Counted from the first letter of the stretch, positions 25,443 to 33,843 are shown. The stretch is DNA of 64,000 bases from Nocardioides marmoriginsengisoli (GCF_003725695.1 NZ_RJSE01000009.1:62001-126000); one strand, 5' to 3'. Notes: generated by a model not told the origin, from the letters alone. Numbers and translations: made by a program.

Positions 25443-26510
25443 ATGGAGTACAGGCCCGAGCTCGACGGCATCCGCGCGTTCGCCGTGCTGGCCGTCATCG
25501 CGTTCCACGCCGCCCTCAAGCCGGCCACCGGCGGGTGGCTCGGGGTGGACATCTTCTTCGTCCTCTCCGGCTACCTGATCACCCTGGTCCTGGTCCGCGA
25601 GCACGACCGCTCGGGAGCGGTGAGCCTGCGCGACTTCTGGGTGCGCCGACTGCTCCGGCTCTACCCGGCACTGCTGGTGATGCTGGTGCTCGGCGCCTTC
25701 TTCTACGGCACCCTCGGCGACGGCGGCACCTTCGTCGGCTACCTCAAGACGGCCGCGGGAGCCGGGCTGTACGTCGAGAACCTCCTCTGGGGCCTCGGCG
25801 GTAGCGAGCTCGGCCACCTCGGGCACACCTGGAGCCTGGCGGTCGAGATGCAGTTCTACCTGGTCTGGCCGCTGGTGGTCGGCTGGCTGCTGCTCCGGCG
25901 CTCGCGGGCCACCGCCTGGGTGGTCGGAGGGATCCTGGTCAGCTACGCGCTGTTCGTGCTGCAATCGGCCCCCGAGGCGGACCGCTTCCCGATGGCCTAC
26001 TACGTGCCCTGGACCCGCGCCTTCGAGCTGCTGCTCGGCGCGCTGGTCGCGCTGGTGCTCGCCGCCCGGCCGGCGCGCGATCCGGACGCTCCCGCCGTAC
26101 GACGCTGGACCGGCTGGCTGATAGGCGGCGCCTTCGGGGTGCTGCTGCTCGCCGGCTGGACCTTCTCGATCTACACCGACCAGCGCTCGATCATCTGGCA
26201 GTCACCGGCGGCCGCGCTGCTCACCGTCGCCCTGCTCGTGCACCTGGACGGCGTCCGCACCAGCGGTGTCGGGGCGCTGCTCTCCTGGGCGCCGCTGGTC
26301 TGGATCGGCAAGGTCTCGTACGGCGCCTACCTGTTCCACTACCCGGTGATCATGGTGCTGATGAAGCACACCGACCTGGGCGCGCGGCTGCTGTTCGTGG
26401 TCGGGACCGCGATCACGCTGGCGATCTCGGCTCTCTCCTGGCAGTACGTCGAACGGCCCGCGCTCCGGCTGAAGAGCCGATTCGCGGGCCGGGTCTCGAC
26501 GGCTGCCTAG
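25443..26510 (+). CDS. Acyltransferase 3 family membrane protein (OafA/YrhL-like)
   Basis: A 355-residue protein with ten or so hydrophobic segments. It begins YRPELDGIRAFAVLAVIAFH, with the family's catalytic His in the first helix, followed by GGWLGVDIFFVLSGYLIT and the conserved R/E positions in FWVRRLLRLYPAL. The C-terminus has ISYGAYLFHYP-like GKVSYGAYLFHYPVI. These enzymes transfer acyl groups to sugars or cell-envelope molecules; there is no C-terminal SGNH domain here. It stands alone after the exporter gene. Confidence 0.88.
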   Translation: MEYRPELDGIRAFAVLAVIAFHAALKPATGGWLGVDIFFVLSGYLITLVLVREHDRSGAVSLRDFWVRRLLRLYPALLVMLVLGAFFYGTLGDGGTFVGYLKTAAGAGLYVENLLWGLGGSELGHLGHTWSLAVEMQFYLVWPLVVGWLLLRRSRATAWVVGGILVSYALFVLQSAPEADRFPMAYYVPWTRAFELLLGALVALVLAARPARDPDAPAVRRWTGWLIGGAFGVLLLAGWTFSIYTDQRSIIWQSPAAALLTVALLVHLDGVRTSGVGALLSWAPLVWIGKVSYGAYLFHYPVIMVLMKHTDLGARLLFVVGTAITLAISALSWQYVERPALRLKSRFAGRVSTAA

Positions 26511-26530
26511 TCTGCGGGCACGTCACCACA

Positions 26531-26597
26531 TCTCGACAAGCTCGATGACCGAGCTGGGCTCGATGACCGACTGGGCTCGATGACCGAGCTGGTCGAG
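26531..26597. repeat. Intergenic palindromic repeat cluster (TCTCGACAAGCTCGA / CTCGATGACCGAGC units)
   Basis: TCTCGACAAGCTCGA at 26531 is followed by three tandem copies of CTCGATGACCGAGCTGG (26541, 26559, 26576); the middle copy lacks one base. Each copy can fold as GCTCG-ATGAC-CGAGC. It ends GGTCGAG. The cluster lies between the convergent acyltransferase and fba genes. It resembles the 43.4 and 52.5 kb repeats and may also end transcription. Confidence 0.7.
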
Positions 26598-26616
26598 TCC
26601 GCTGGCGCGGCCTTGA

Positions 26617-27648
26617 TCAGTTGATCGACTTGCCGACGCTGCTCAGGTTCTCGCAGGCCTCGACGACGCGGGCGGCCATGCCGGCCTCGGCGGCCTTGCC
26701 CCAGGCGCGCGGGTCGTAGGCCTTCTTGTTGCCGACCTCGCCGTCGACCTTGAGGACGCCGTCGTAGTTGCTGAACATGTGCGCGGCGGCAGGCCGGGTG
26801 AACGCGTACTGGGTGTCGGTGTCGACGTTCATCTTGATCACGCCGTAGCTGACCGCGGCCGCGATCTCCTCCGGGGTCGAACCGGACCCGCCGTGGAAGA
26901 CCAGGTCGAACGGCTTCGAGCCGGCGGCGAGGCCGAGCTTCGCGACGACGGCCTCCTGGGCGTTCTTGAGGATCTCGGGACGCAGGTGCACCCCGCCCGG
27001 CTTGTAGACGCCGTGCACGTTGCCGAAGGTCAGCGCGGTCATGTAGCGGCCGTTCTCACCGGTGCCGAGTGCGGCGACGGTGGCCAGGGCGTCCTCGGGG
27101 GTGGTGTACAGCTTCTCGTCGATCGCCCCGACGACACCGTCCTCCTCGCCGCCGACAACGCCGATCTCGACCTCGAGGATGATCTTGGCGGCGGCGCACT
27201 GGGCGAGCAGCTCCTCGGCGATCTGCAGGTTCTCGTCCACCGCGACCGCGGACCCGTCCCACATGTGCGACTGGAACAGCGGCGCCTCACCTCGGGCGAC
27301 CCGCTCGGCGGAGATCGCGACCAGCGGGCGGACGAAGCCGTCGAGCTTGTCCTTGGGGCAGTGGTCGGTGTGCAGCGCGATGTTGACCGGGAAGTTCTTG
27401 GCGACCTCGGCGGCGTACGCGGCGAAGGCGACCGAGCCGGTGACCATGTTCTTCACGCTCGGGCCGGAGAGGTACTCCGCACCGCCCGTCGAGACCTGGA
27501 TGATGCCGTCGCTGCCGGCGTCCGCGAAGCCCTGGAGGGCGGCGTTCAGGGTCTGCGACGAGGAGACGTTGATGGCAGGGAAGGCGAACGAGTTCGCCTT
27601 GGCTGCATCGAGCATCTCGGCGTACTTCTCAGGGGTGGCGATGGGCAT
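26617..27648 (-). CDS. fba: Class II fructose-bisphosphate aldolase
   Basis: A 343-residue zinc aldolase of glycolysis and gluconeogenesis. NIALHTDHCPKD (about 90-101) carries the catalytic Asp and the zinc His. Further zinc and substrate motifs are GGEEDGV with LEVEIGVVGG, TFGNVHGVYKPG, and FHGGSGSTPEEI; NVDTDTQYA completes the dihydroxyacetone phosphate site. Length and sequence match the class IIa form of actinobacteria. GAGGAG precedes the ATG. Confidence 0.96.
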   Translation of the reverse strand: MPIATPEKYAEMLDAAKANSFAFPAINVSSSQTLNAALQGFADAGSDGIIQVSTGGAEYLSGPSVKNMVTGSVAFAAYAAEVAKNFPVNIALHTDHCPKDKLDGFVRPLVAISAERVARGEAPLFQSHMWDGSAVAVDENLQIAEELLAQCAAAKIILEVEIGVVGGEEDGVVGAIDEKLYTTPEDALATVAALGTGENGRYMTALTFGNVHGVYKPGGVHLRPEILKNAQEAVVAKLGLAAGSKPFDLVFHGGSGSTPEEIAAAVSYGVIKMNVDTDTQYAFTRPAAAHMFSNYDGVLKVDGEVGNKKAYDPRAWGKAAEAGMAARVVEACENLSSVGKSIN

Positions 27649-27707
27649 GCGAAAAAACTCCTCGGGAAACCGGTCCGGATGTGGCCAACCCTAGACGAGA
27701 GCGCCGC

Positions 27708-27713
27708 TAGCGT
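27708..27713 (+). promoter_or_regulatory. -10 element TAGCGT of the small membrane protein gene
   Basis: TAGCGT is followed by seven bases and the ATG at 27721; no ribosome binding site is visible. Confidence 0.45.
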
Positions 27714-27720
27714 CGGGCGC

Positions 27721-28080
27721 ATGGTCACACTCACCCCCCAGGCCCGCGCCATCGCCGCTTTCACGCTCGCGGTGCTGCTGCTCCTCGGCAGCCTGAACCG
27801 GATCTCCGTCACGTTCATCGCCCTCTTCGGGGACTCGTTCCCGATGGGTCGCGGCGGCGCCTTCCTCGCCGGCATGGTCGCCACACTCGTCGCCGGTGCC
27901 GTGCTCGCCCTGGCGATGGCGGCGGCGAACGGGCTGACCTCCGGTTGGGAACTGAGCCTGGCCCAGACTGCCCGGGTCCTGGCGCTCATCGGGTTCGTGC
28001 TCGCGGTGGTCAACCTGGTCACCGCGGTCGCGCACCAGATCCCCTACGGCTTCTACGGCATCCCGGGCACGATCGGCTAA
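27721..28080 (+). CDS. Small membrane protein of unknown function
   Basis: A 119-residue protein with three hydrophobic segments at about residues 10-30, 46-68 and 82-104. The C-terminus is HQIPYGFYGIPGTIG. No family is recognised. It overlaps the convergent methyltransferase gene by four bases at its stop codon. Confidence 0.65.
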   Translation: MVTLTPQARAIAAFTLAVLLLLGSLNRISVTFIALFGDSFPMGRGGAFLAGMVATLVAGAVLALAMAAANGLTSGWELSLAQTARVLALIGFVLAVVNLVTAVAHQIPYGFYGIPGTIG

Positions 28081-28781
28081 CCCCGCCAGGCCACCTCGTC
28101 GCCGAGGTCGGCGTACTCTCGCACCCAGGAGTGCATCGCGATCGCAGCAGCAGCCGAGGCATTGATCGAGCGCGTCGAGCCGAACTGGGCGATCGAGAAC
28201 GTCCCGTCGCAGGCCTCGCGGGCACCCTCCGACAACCCGGGTCCCTCCTGGCCGAAGAGGAAGCACACCCGGCGCGGCAGCTCCATCGTCTCCAGGTGCT
28301 CCGAGCCCGGCAGGTTGTCGATGCCGAGCAGCCGGACCGGTCCCCCGTCAGCGTCGCGCAGGTACGCCGCCAGCGCCTCGGCATCGGCGTGGTGCCGGAC
28401 GTGCTGGTAGCGGTCGGTGACCATCGCGCCGCGCCGGTTCCAGCGCCGGTTCCCGACGATGTGCACCTCGGCGGCGAGGAACGCGTTCGCCGACCGGACG
28501 ATGGTGCCGATGTTGAAGTCGTGCTGCCAGTTCTCGATGGCCACGTGGAAGTCGTGCCGCCGTAAGTCGAGGTCCGCGACGATCGCCGCCATCGTCCAGT
28601 ACCGGTAGCGATCGACCACGTTGCGCCGGTCCCCGTGGGCCAGCAGCTCGGCGTCGTACTGGTCCCCGGTCGGTAGCGGTCCCTCCCAGGGACCGACCCC
28701 GACCTCGGCCGGACCGTTCGGCATCGGGTCGTAGGGAGCCCGCTGCTCGATGAATTCTTGGGGCTCCTCGGGCGCGGTCAC
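28077..28781 (-). CDS. SpoU/TrmH family RNA 2'-O-methyltransferase
   Basis: A 234-residue SPOUT methyltransferase. Motif 1 is ENWQHDFNIGTIVRSANAF with the catalytic Asn/Arg. Motif 2 is VCFLFGQEGPGLSEGA. Motif 3 is GSTRSINASAAAAIAMH, the knot that binds S-adenosylmethionine. An N-terminal extension of about 60 residues precedes the domain. Target RNA (tRNA or rRNA) cannot be told from sequence; an orthologue-like gene lies near pyrE in mycobacteria (Rv0380c). GTG 28781 is preferred because TAGGGT stands seven bases before it. Confidence 0.85.
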   Translation of the reverse strand: MTAPEEPQEFIEQRAPYDPMPNGPAEVGVGPWEGPLPTGDQYDAELLAHGDRRNVVDRYRYWTMAAIVADLDLRRHDFHVAIENWQHDFNIGTIVRSANAFLAAEVHIVGNRRWNRRGAMVTDRYQHVRHHADAEALAAYLRDADGGPVRLLGIDNLPGSEHLETMELPRRVCFLFGQEGPGLSEGAREACDGTFSIAQFGSTRSINASAAAAIAMHSWVREYADLGDEVAWRG

Positions 28782-28788
28782 GCGGACA

Positions 28789-28794
28789 ACCCTA
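28789..28794 (-). promoter_or_regulatory. -10 element TAGGGT of the methyltransferase gene
   Basis: On the minus strand TAGGGT is followed by seven bases and the GTG start at 28781. Confidence 0.45.
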
Positions 28795-28847
28795 CGAGCC
28801 GGACGCACGGTGCGTGGAACGTCAGGTCAGGTTCAGGTCGGGCCAGA

Positions 28848-28853
28848 TACGCT
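28848..28853 (+). promoter_or_regulatory. -10 element TACGCT of the dedA-like gene
   Basis: TACGCT is followed by CAGCGC and the GTG start at 28860. No ribosome binding site is present. Confidence 0.5.
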
Positions 28854-28859
28854 CAGCGC

Positions 28860-29573
28860 GTGATCGTCGACGTCGTGCAGATCCTTGGGATCAAGTGGAT
28901 GGACCCGAACTGGTGGCTTGCCGAGTTCGGTCAGGAGTTCTTCTGGATCAGCGTCGCGATGATCTTCGTCGAGTGCGGGCTGCTCTTCCCGTTCCTGCCC
29001 GGCGACACGCTGCTGTTCGCGATGGGCCTCTTCTTCGCGACCGACCGGATCGACGTCCTGGTCGACAACAACGGGCTGAGCCTCCTCTTCGGGATGCTGA
29101 TCTTCGGAGCCGCGGCCGTGCTGGGCAACGTCGCCGGCTACGAGATAGGCCGGGCGATCGGACCGCCGCTGACCCAGCGGGACGGCCGGATCCTGAAGAA
29201 GAAGTACTTCGACAAGACCACCGAGTTCTTCGACAAGCACGGGAACAAGGCCCTGGTGATCGGCCGCTTCGTGCCGTTCGTGCGGACCTACGTCACCGTC
29301 GTCGCCGGTGTCGCGTCGATGGAGCGGCGACGCTTCCTGACCTGGAGCGCGGTCGGCGCGGCGTTCTGGGTCCTCAGCATCACGATGCTCGGCTACTTCC
29401 TCGGCAACGTGCCGAAGGTCGGCCCGTTCCTCTCCGACAACATCGACTTCGCGATCCTCGCGATCCTGCTGTTCTCGGTGATCCCGGTGGCCTACGAGTG
29501 GCTCAAGCACCGGCGCGAGGCGGCCGCCCGCACGGCGGCCCCGACGGCGTCCGGGTCAGATGTCGAGATCTGA
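28860..29573 (+). CDS. DedA family membrane protein
   Basis: A 237-residue protein of the DedA/SNARE-associated family, which includes undecaprenyl-phosphate and phospholipid flippases. The N-terminal re-entrant region is FVECGLLFPFLPGDTLLFAMG, with the conserved Glu and P-G-D. The second hallmark is GRFVPFVRTYVTVVAGVASM. Five or so membrane segments are present and the tail is basic. GTG 28860 follows the TACGCT hexamer. The stop overlaps the convergent pyrE gene by 18 bases. A DedA gene also lies beside fba in mycobacteria (Rv0364c). Confidence 0.9.
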   Translation: MIVDVVQILGIKWMDPNWWLAEFGQEFFWISVAMIFVECGLLFPFLPGDTLLFAMGLFFATDRIDVLVDNNGLSLLFGMLIFGAAAVLGNVAGYEIGRAIGPPLTQRDGRILKKKYFDKTTEFFDKHGNKALVIGRFVPFVRTYVTVVAGVASMERRRFLTWSAVGAAFWVLSITMLGYFLGNVPKVGPFLSDNIDFAILAILLFSVIPVAYEWLKHRREAAARTAAPTASGSDVEI

Positions 29574-30095
29574 GATGCCCACCGCGTAGCGGTACTCGAG
29601 TCCCTCGGCCTCGACCGCCTCGCGGGCACCGGTGTCCCGGTCCACGACGACCGCGACCCCGACCACGGTCGCGCCCGCGGCCCGCAGCGCGGCGACCGCT
29701 TCGAGCACCGATCCCCCGGTGGTCGAGGTGTCCTCCACGGCGAGCACCCGGCGGCCGGCGACGTCCGGGCCCTCGATCAGCTTCTGCAGCCCGTGCACCT
29801 TCTGGGACTTGCGGATCACGAACGCGTCGAGGCGGCGGCCGGCGGCAGCGGCCTGGTGCATCATCGCGACCGCGATCGGGTCGGCACCCAGGGTCAGGCC
29901 GCCGACCGCGTCGTACTCCCAGTCCTCGGTGAGCGCCAGCACGGTGCGGCCAATCGCCGGGGCTGCGTCGGCGTCGAGGGTGACCCGGCGCATGTCGACG
30001 TAGTAGTCGGCCTCGCGGCCGGAGGCCAGCGTGACCTTGCCGCGCACGACGGCCTTGGTGTTGACCTGGTCCAGGAGTACATCGCGATCAGCCAT
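29556..30095 (-). CDS. pyrE: Orotate phosphoribosyltransferase
   Basis: A 179-residue enzyme that joins orotate and PRPP to give OMP in pyrimidine synthesis. The PRPP-binding motif is RVLAVEDTSTTGGSVLEAV, with the acidic pair E-D and the T-S-T-T-G-G loop. YYVDMRRVTLD and the flexible-loop lysines in FVIRKSQKVHG are also typical. It is the short bacterial form. The start ATG 30095 follows TAACCT by seven bases. Confidence 0.95.
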   Translation of the reverse strand: MADRDVLLDQVNTKAVVRGKVTLASGREADYYVDMRRVTLDADAAPAIGRTVLALTEDWEYDAVGGLTLGADPIAVAMMHQAAAAGRRLDAFVIRKSQKVHGLQKLIEGPDVAGRRVLAVEDTSTTGGSVLEAVAALRAAGATVVGVAVVVDRDTGAREAVEAEGLEYRYAVGISDLDI

Positions 30096-30102
30096 GGGGG
30101 TG

Positions 30103-30108
30103 AGGTTA
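30103..30108 (-). promoter_or_regulatory. -10 element TAACCT of pyrE
   Basis: TAACCT on the minus strand is followed by seven bases (TCACCCCC without the first T) and the ATG at 30095. Confidence 0.45.
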
Positions 30109-30120
30109 CGCGAACCGGAA

Positions 30121-30867
30121 CTACGGGTTGACCGGCGCCAGCTTCGTCTTGCGGACGGTGTCGACCAGGTGCCCGAACGCGATCATCCGGTTGTCGGTGT
30201 GGAAGATCTCCGAGCAGGTCGTCAGCGTGATCAGCTTCTGCCCCTTCACCTGCTTCGGCTGCGGCCCGCCGTCCGGGTTGCGCGGAATCGCGTCCAGCAC
30301 CCAGGTCCCGGTGAAGGGGATCACCAGCTTGTTCGGGTCGGTGTCGAGCACGTAGGTGTAGGTGAACTTCCGCGTCTCCACGATCACCTTGTCCCCGGGA
30401 CGCAGCTCCGGCATCCGCCGCAGCGGCTCACCGTGGGTGACCCGGTGGGCGGCGAGCGCGTAGTTGCCGACCTGTCCGGCCGCGGCGGTGTCCTCGAAGT
30501 GGCCGTAGCCGCGGGCGAGGATGTCCTGGGACGTGCCCTCGATGACCGGGACGACGTACTTCTGGCCGAACTTGGGGATCCGGATCAGCGCGGACGCCTT
30601 GCCGTGCGGGCAGTAGGTGTCGCACCCCTCACCGGCCGCCCAGTCCTCCTGCAGGTTCGTGGTGATCTCGCGCTGGTGCCGCTTCGAGACCCAGTTGGTC
30701 CCCCAGAGCTGCCACGCGACGTAGCCGAGCAGCCCTAGCCCGGCCAGGATCAGCCCGATGCCGACCAGGAAGGTGATCCGGCGTGCCGTCGACCGCTTCG
30801 GCTTCTCGGGGGTCCGCCCGGGAGCCGGAGAATCCGTCTCCGGGATCAGGTCGTCATCAACGGTCAC
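30121..30867 (-). CDS. Class E sortase
   Basis: A 248-residue membrane-anchored transpeptidase. A Pro/Lys-rich cytoplasmic tail is followed by one membrane helix (about 31-55). The sortase domain holds His141 (YALAAHRVTH), Cys218 (LITLTTCSEIF) and Arg227 (TDNRMIAFGH). It would attach surface proteins with an LAXTG-like signal to the cell wall. No substrate protein with such a tail is obvious in the window. Cys82 and Cys86 (GCDTYC) are extra. GTG 30867 is chosen from the CACAAT hexamer six bases upstream; GTG 30873 is an alternative. Confidence 0.88.
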   Translation of the reverse strand: MTVDDDLIPETDSPAPGRTPEKPKRSTARRITFLVGIGLILAGLGLLGYVAWQLWGTNWVSKRHQREITTNLQEDWAAGEGCDTYCPHGKASALIRIPKFGQKYVVPVIEGTSQDILARGYGHFEDTAAAGQVGNYALAAHRVTHGEPLRRMPELRPGDKVIVETRKFTYTYVLDTDPNKLVIPFTGTWVLDAIPRNPDGGPQPKQVKGQKLITLTTCSEIFHTDNRMIAFGHLVDTVRKTKLAPVNP

Positions 30868-30873
30868 CTGCAC

Positions 30874-30891
30874 ATTGTGAACTACTACTGT
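30874..30891. promoter_or_regulatory. Back-to-back leaderless promoters of the sortase and aminotransferase genes
   Basis: On the minus strand CACAAT (30874-30879) lies six bases before the sortase GTG. On the plus strand TACTGT (30886-30891) lies six bases before the aminotransferase ATG. Only 30 bases separate the two start codons, so the two -35 regions must overlap the opposite gene. Confidence 0.45.
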
Positions 30892-30897
30892 CTGAAC

Positions 30898-32052
30898 ATG
30901 GGCATCGAAGCGCACCGGCTCGACGGCATCGGGACCACGATCTTCGCCGAGATGTCCGCCCTCGCGGTCCGTACCGGCTCGGTCAACCTGGGTCAGGGAT
31001 TCCCGGACGAGGACGGTCCGAGCGCGATGCTCGAGGCCGCCGTCGAGGCGCTGCGCGGCGGGCGCAACCAGTACCCGCCGGGCCACGGGACCCCGGAGCT
31101 GCTGGACGCGGTGATCGCCCACCAGCAGCGGCACTACGGCCTGACCCTCGACCGGCACCAGGTGGTCGCCACCACCGGTGCGACCGAGGCGATCGCCGGC
31201 GCCCTGCTCGGCCTGGTCGACCCCGGTGACGAGGTGGTGGTCCTGGAGCCGTACTACGACTCCTACGTGGCGATGATCCAGATGGCCGGCGGCGTACGAC
31301 GACCGGTGACCCTGCGCGCCCCCGACTTCCGGCTCGACCTCGACGAGCTGGCCGCGGCGATCACCCCGCGCACCCGGCTGATCCTGCTCAACACCCCGCA
31401 CAACCCGACCGGCACCGTGCTGACCCGGGCCGAGCTCGAGGGCGTCGCCGCGGTCGCGATCGAGCACGACCTGATCGTGGTCACCGACGAGGTCTACGAG
31501 CACCTCACGTTCGAGGAGCCGCACGTCCCGCTGGCGACGCTGCCCGGGATGTTCGAGCGGACACTGACCATCTCCAGCGCCGGCAAGACCTTCTCGGTCA
31601 CCGGCTGGAAGGTCGGCTGGGCCAGCGGTCCCGAGCACCTGGTCGCCGCGGTGGAAGGCGTCAAGAACTGGCTCAGCTATTCCTCCGGGGCTCCGTTGCA
31701 ACCGGCGGTCGCCGTCGGGCTGAACGAGCACGACGCCTTCCACGTCGCGCTGGCCGCCGACCTCCGGGCCAAGCGGGACGTCCTCTGCGACGGGCTGGCC
31801 GACCTCGGCCTGACCGTCCACCGGCCGGCCGGGACCTACTTCGTCACTACCGACGTGTCGTCCTACGGGTTCGCGGACGGGCGCGCCTTCTGCGCCGCCC
31901 TTCCGGAGAAGGCCGGGGTCGTCGCGATCCCGTCCCAGGTGTTCTACGACGATCTCGACGAGGGCCGGCACCTGGTGCGCTGGGCGTTCTGCAAGCGACT
32001 CGAGGTCATCGAGGAGGGGCTGGGCCGGCTGCGCGCGGGCCTCAAGAACTAA
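30898..32052 (+). CDS. PLP-dependent class I/II aminotransferase (DapC/KAT-like)
   Basis: A 384-residue fold-type I aminotransferase. Key residues are Asn169 (NTPHNPTG), Asp197 and Tyr200 (VTDEVYEHL), and the PLP lysine Lys230 in ISSAGKTFSVTGWKVGW. The N-terminal SVNLGQGFPDEDGP is typical of kynurenine/glutamine aminotransferase-like and succinyldiaminopimelate aminotransferase-like enzymes. The substrate is uncertain. The ATG at 30898 is preferred because of its -10 element. The stop overlaps the convergent membrane-protein gene by four bases. Confidence 0.88.
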   Translation: MGIEAHRLDGIGTTIFAEMSALAVRTGSVNLGQGFPDEDGPSAMLEAAVEALRGGRNQYPPGHGTPELLDAVIAHQQRHYGLTLDRHQVVATTGATEAIAGALLGLVDPGDEVVVLEPYYDSYVAMIQMAGGVRRPVTLRAPDFRLDLDELAAAITPRTRLILLNTPHNPTGTVLTRAELEGVAAVAIEHDLIVVTDEVYEHLTFEEPHVPLATLPGMFERTLTISSAGKTFSVTGWKVGWASGPEHLVAAVEGVKNWLSYSSGAPLQPAVAVGLNEHDAFHVALAADLRAKRDVLCDGLADLGLTVHRPAGTYFVTTDVSSYGFADGRAFCAALPEKAGVVAIPSQVFYDDLDEGRHLVRWAFCKRLEVIEEGLGRLRAGLKN

Positions 32053-33095
32053 CGCCCCGCGAACCAGTCCCGGCTCGGTTTCGTGACCAGCATCCCGGTG
32101 GTGAAGCTGGCGGCGACGAGGTGCACGAGCGAGACCGGGAAGGCGAGTGCGCTCACCAGCGCTGCCGCGCCGACGCAGACCGCGAGCAGGATCCAGGCGG
32201 CGTACGCGCGGCGCCAGACGAACACCGCCAGCACCGAGGCGGCCACGCACCAGAGCAGGAAGAACACGCTCGTCACCACCAAGGCGGTGGTGAGCACGTC
32301 GTCGTCGAAGCGCGCGTCCCACGTCGGGGTGTCCTTGACCGCCGTCAGCAGCGGCTCGGAGTCGACCGCGAGCACCACCAGGAACGCCACCCAGAGGAGG
32401 GCGGTGATGCCGGAGAAGATCCACGTCAGGAGGCAAGCGGTGCGGACCTGACGCGGCATCGCACTCGGCGCCGCCTGCTGGGGAGGCGGACCCGCCATCG
32501 GCACCGGACCGGGGGGCCCCGGGGCCGGCGGCGCCTGTCCCCAGCCGGGCATCGGCGGCGGCTGCTGCGCTCCGGGTGTCGGCGGGACCGGCGGCTGCCA
32601 GGGCGCGACGTCCGGCGGCGGGGTCGGAGCCGGCGGGGTGATCCGGGCCGCGGGCGGCGTCGGCGCCCGCCCGGCGAACCAGTCCCGGGCGGGGCGCGAC
32701 CAGAGCACCGCCGCTCCGGCACCGACGAACATGCCCAGGAAGCTTCCCGTGAGCGGCGCGGCCAGCACGATCGGCACCGCGGCGACGGTGAGTCCGATCC
32801 GGGCACCCTTGTTGCGCTGGAGCACGAAGAAGCCGAGGATCGCCGCTGCCGCGGCGGCGGCTCCGGTGACCAGGATCGCCCAGCGCATGATGCCGAGCGC
32901 GTCGTCGACGGTGATCCCGAGGTCTTGGAACGACTTCCCGGAGACCGCCTCCGTGAGCCGGTCCCGGGTCGCCAGCGAGTTCAGCCCCGACATCGCGTCG
33001 AACACGGCCAGGACCAGCAGAACCGACGCGATCACGGCGGCCCATCCGGCGAGGGTGACCTGGCTCGGGCGTGCGTTCGCGTCCGGGGAAGTCAT
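32049..33095 (-). CDS. Membrane protein with an internal duplication around a proline-rich linker
   Basis: A 348-residue protein of unknown function. The N-terminal half (1-143) has four hydrophobic segments and ends SRPARDWFAGR. The C-terminal half (about 214-348) has the same layout and ends KPSRDWFAGR at the stop codon. A linker of about 70 residues, rich in Pro, Gly and Gln, joins them. In both halves helix 1 is followed by a short acidic loop (ITVDDALGI, FDDDVLTTA). ATG 33095 follows TTGAAT by six bases; a TTG at 33107 is the alternative. Confidence 0.65.
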   Translation of the reverse strand: MTSPDANARPSQVTLAGWAAVIASVLLVLAVFDAMSGLNSLATRDRLTEAVSGKSFQDLGITVDDALGIMRWAILVTGAAAAAAAILGFFVLQRNKGARIGLTVAAVPIVLAAPLTGSFLGMFVGAGAAVLWSRPARDWFAGRAPTPPAARITPPAPTPPPDVAPWQPPVPPTPGAQQPPPMPGWGQAPPAPGPPGPVPMAGPPPQQAAPSAMPRQVRTACLLTWIFSGITALLWVAFLVVLAVDSEPLLTAVKDTPTWDARFDDDVLTTALVVTSVFFLLWCVAASVLAVFVWRRAYAAWILLAVCVGAAALVSALAFPVSLVHLVAASFTTGMLVTKPSRDWFAGR

Positions 33096-33128
33096 GCGCC
33101 CATTCAACCAAGGTCACCCTGACCGCTG

Positions 33129-33146
33129 GCGACCGCGTGCGGTCGC
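33129..33146 (-). terminator. Terminator hairpin after the lipoprotein gene
   Basis: GCGACCGC (33129-33136) pairs perfectly with GCGGTCGC (33139-33146) around a two-base gap, so the real loop is slightly larger. It lies eleven bases after the stop at 33157. Confidence 0.6.
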
Positions 33147-33156
33147 GCGCTCGCGG

Positions 33157-33825
33157 TCAGCTGGACTTGAAGAGGTACTGGAACGGCGAGCCCTCGACGC
33201 TCAGGTTCATCGTCGCGCCCGAGCAGTCGTAGGTCATCGGGTGGTCGCCGATGCTGCCGGCCGGCATCGAGAACGGCGCCTCGGCGGCGCGGCCGTTGAT
33301 GGTGACCTTGGTGTTGCCGCGGATCCGACCGGTCCAGCCGTACCCGACCAGCTTGCCGGTGGAGGCACGCAGCCGGCCCGACGACTGACCGCGGTGCTTC
33401 TGCACCATCACCATCGTCAGCCCGTTGCCCATGGCGACCTTGACCGTGGTGGTCGTGTTGTCGGCGAAGGTCGCCCGCAGGTCGGCACCGACCGTCAGCG
33501 TCTGGTTGCCGGCGATCCGGGTGCTGGTGACGTTGATGCCGCGCATCACGCCCGCGAACTGGCTGGCGAGGTCCGTCGTACTGACCCGCCAGGGACTGCC
33601 CGCGATCAGGCAGTCCAGGTCGCCGTCCCCGGTCGGGGACGCTCCGTCGCTCGGGGCAGGGTCGGTCGACGATCCCGTGGACGGCCCGGAGGACGGGCCG
33701 GTCGAGGCCGGGGTGGTCGGTGCCGTCGTGGAGCCGGGGTCCGGCTCGGCAGCGGGATCGTCGCTGCCGCAGGCACCGAGGAACAGGGAAGCGGCCAGGA
33801 CCGAGACACCGAGAAGGTTCTTCAC
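33157..33825 (-). CDS. Secreted lipoprotein, LpqH-like
   Basis: A 222-residue protein with a signal peptide ending in the lipobox L-G-A-C (Cys19). A Ser/Thr/Pro/Asp linker of about 45 residues leads to a beta-rich domain of about 150 residues. This contains a Cys pair (LDCLIAG and TYDCSGATMNL), the latter pattern seen in actinobacterial lipoproteins with an LpqH-type or lipocalin-like domain. The function is unknown. GTG 33825 follows TAGCGT by seven bases. A hairpin follows the stop. Confidence 0.72.
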   Translation of the reverse strand: MKNLLGVSVLAASLFLGACGSDDPAAEPDPGSTTAPTTPASTGPSSGPSTGSSTDPAPSDGASPTGDGDLDCLIAGSPWRVSTTDLASQFAGVMRGINVTSTRIAGNQTLTVGADLRATFADNTTTTVKVAMGNGLTMVMVQKHRGQSSGRLRASTGKLVGYGWTGRIRGNTKVTINGRAAEAPFSMPAGSIGDHPMTYDCSGATMNLSVEGSPFQYLFKSS

Positions 33826-33832
33826 CCTCGCG

Positions 33833-33838
33833 ACGCTA
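33833..33838 (-). promoter_or_regulatory. -10 element TAGCGT of the lipoprotein gene
   Basis: TAGCGT on the minus strand is followed by seven bases and the GTG at 33825. Confidence 0.45.
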
Positions 33839-33843
33839 CTGGC

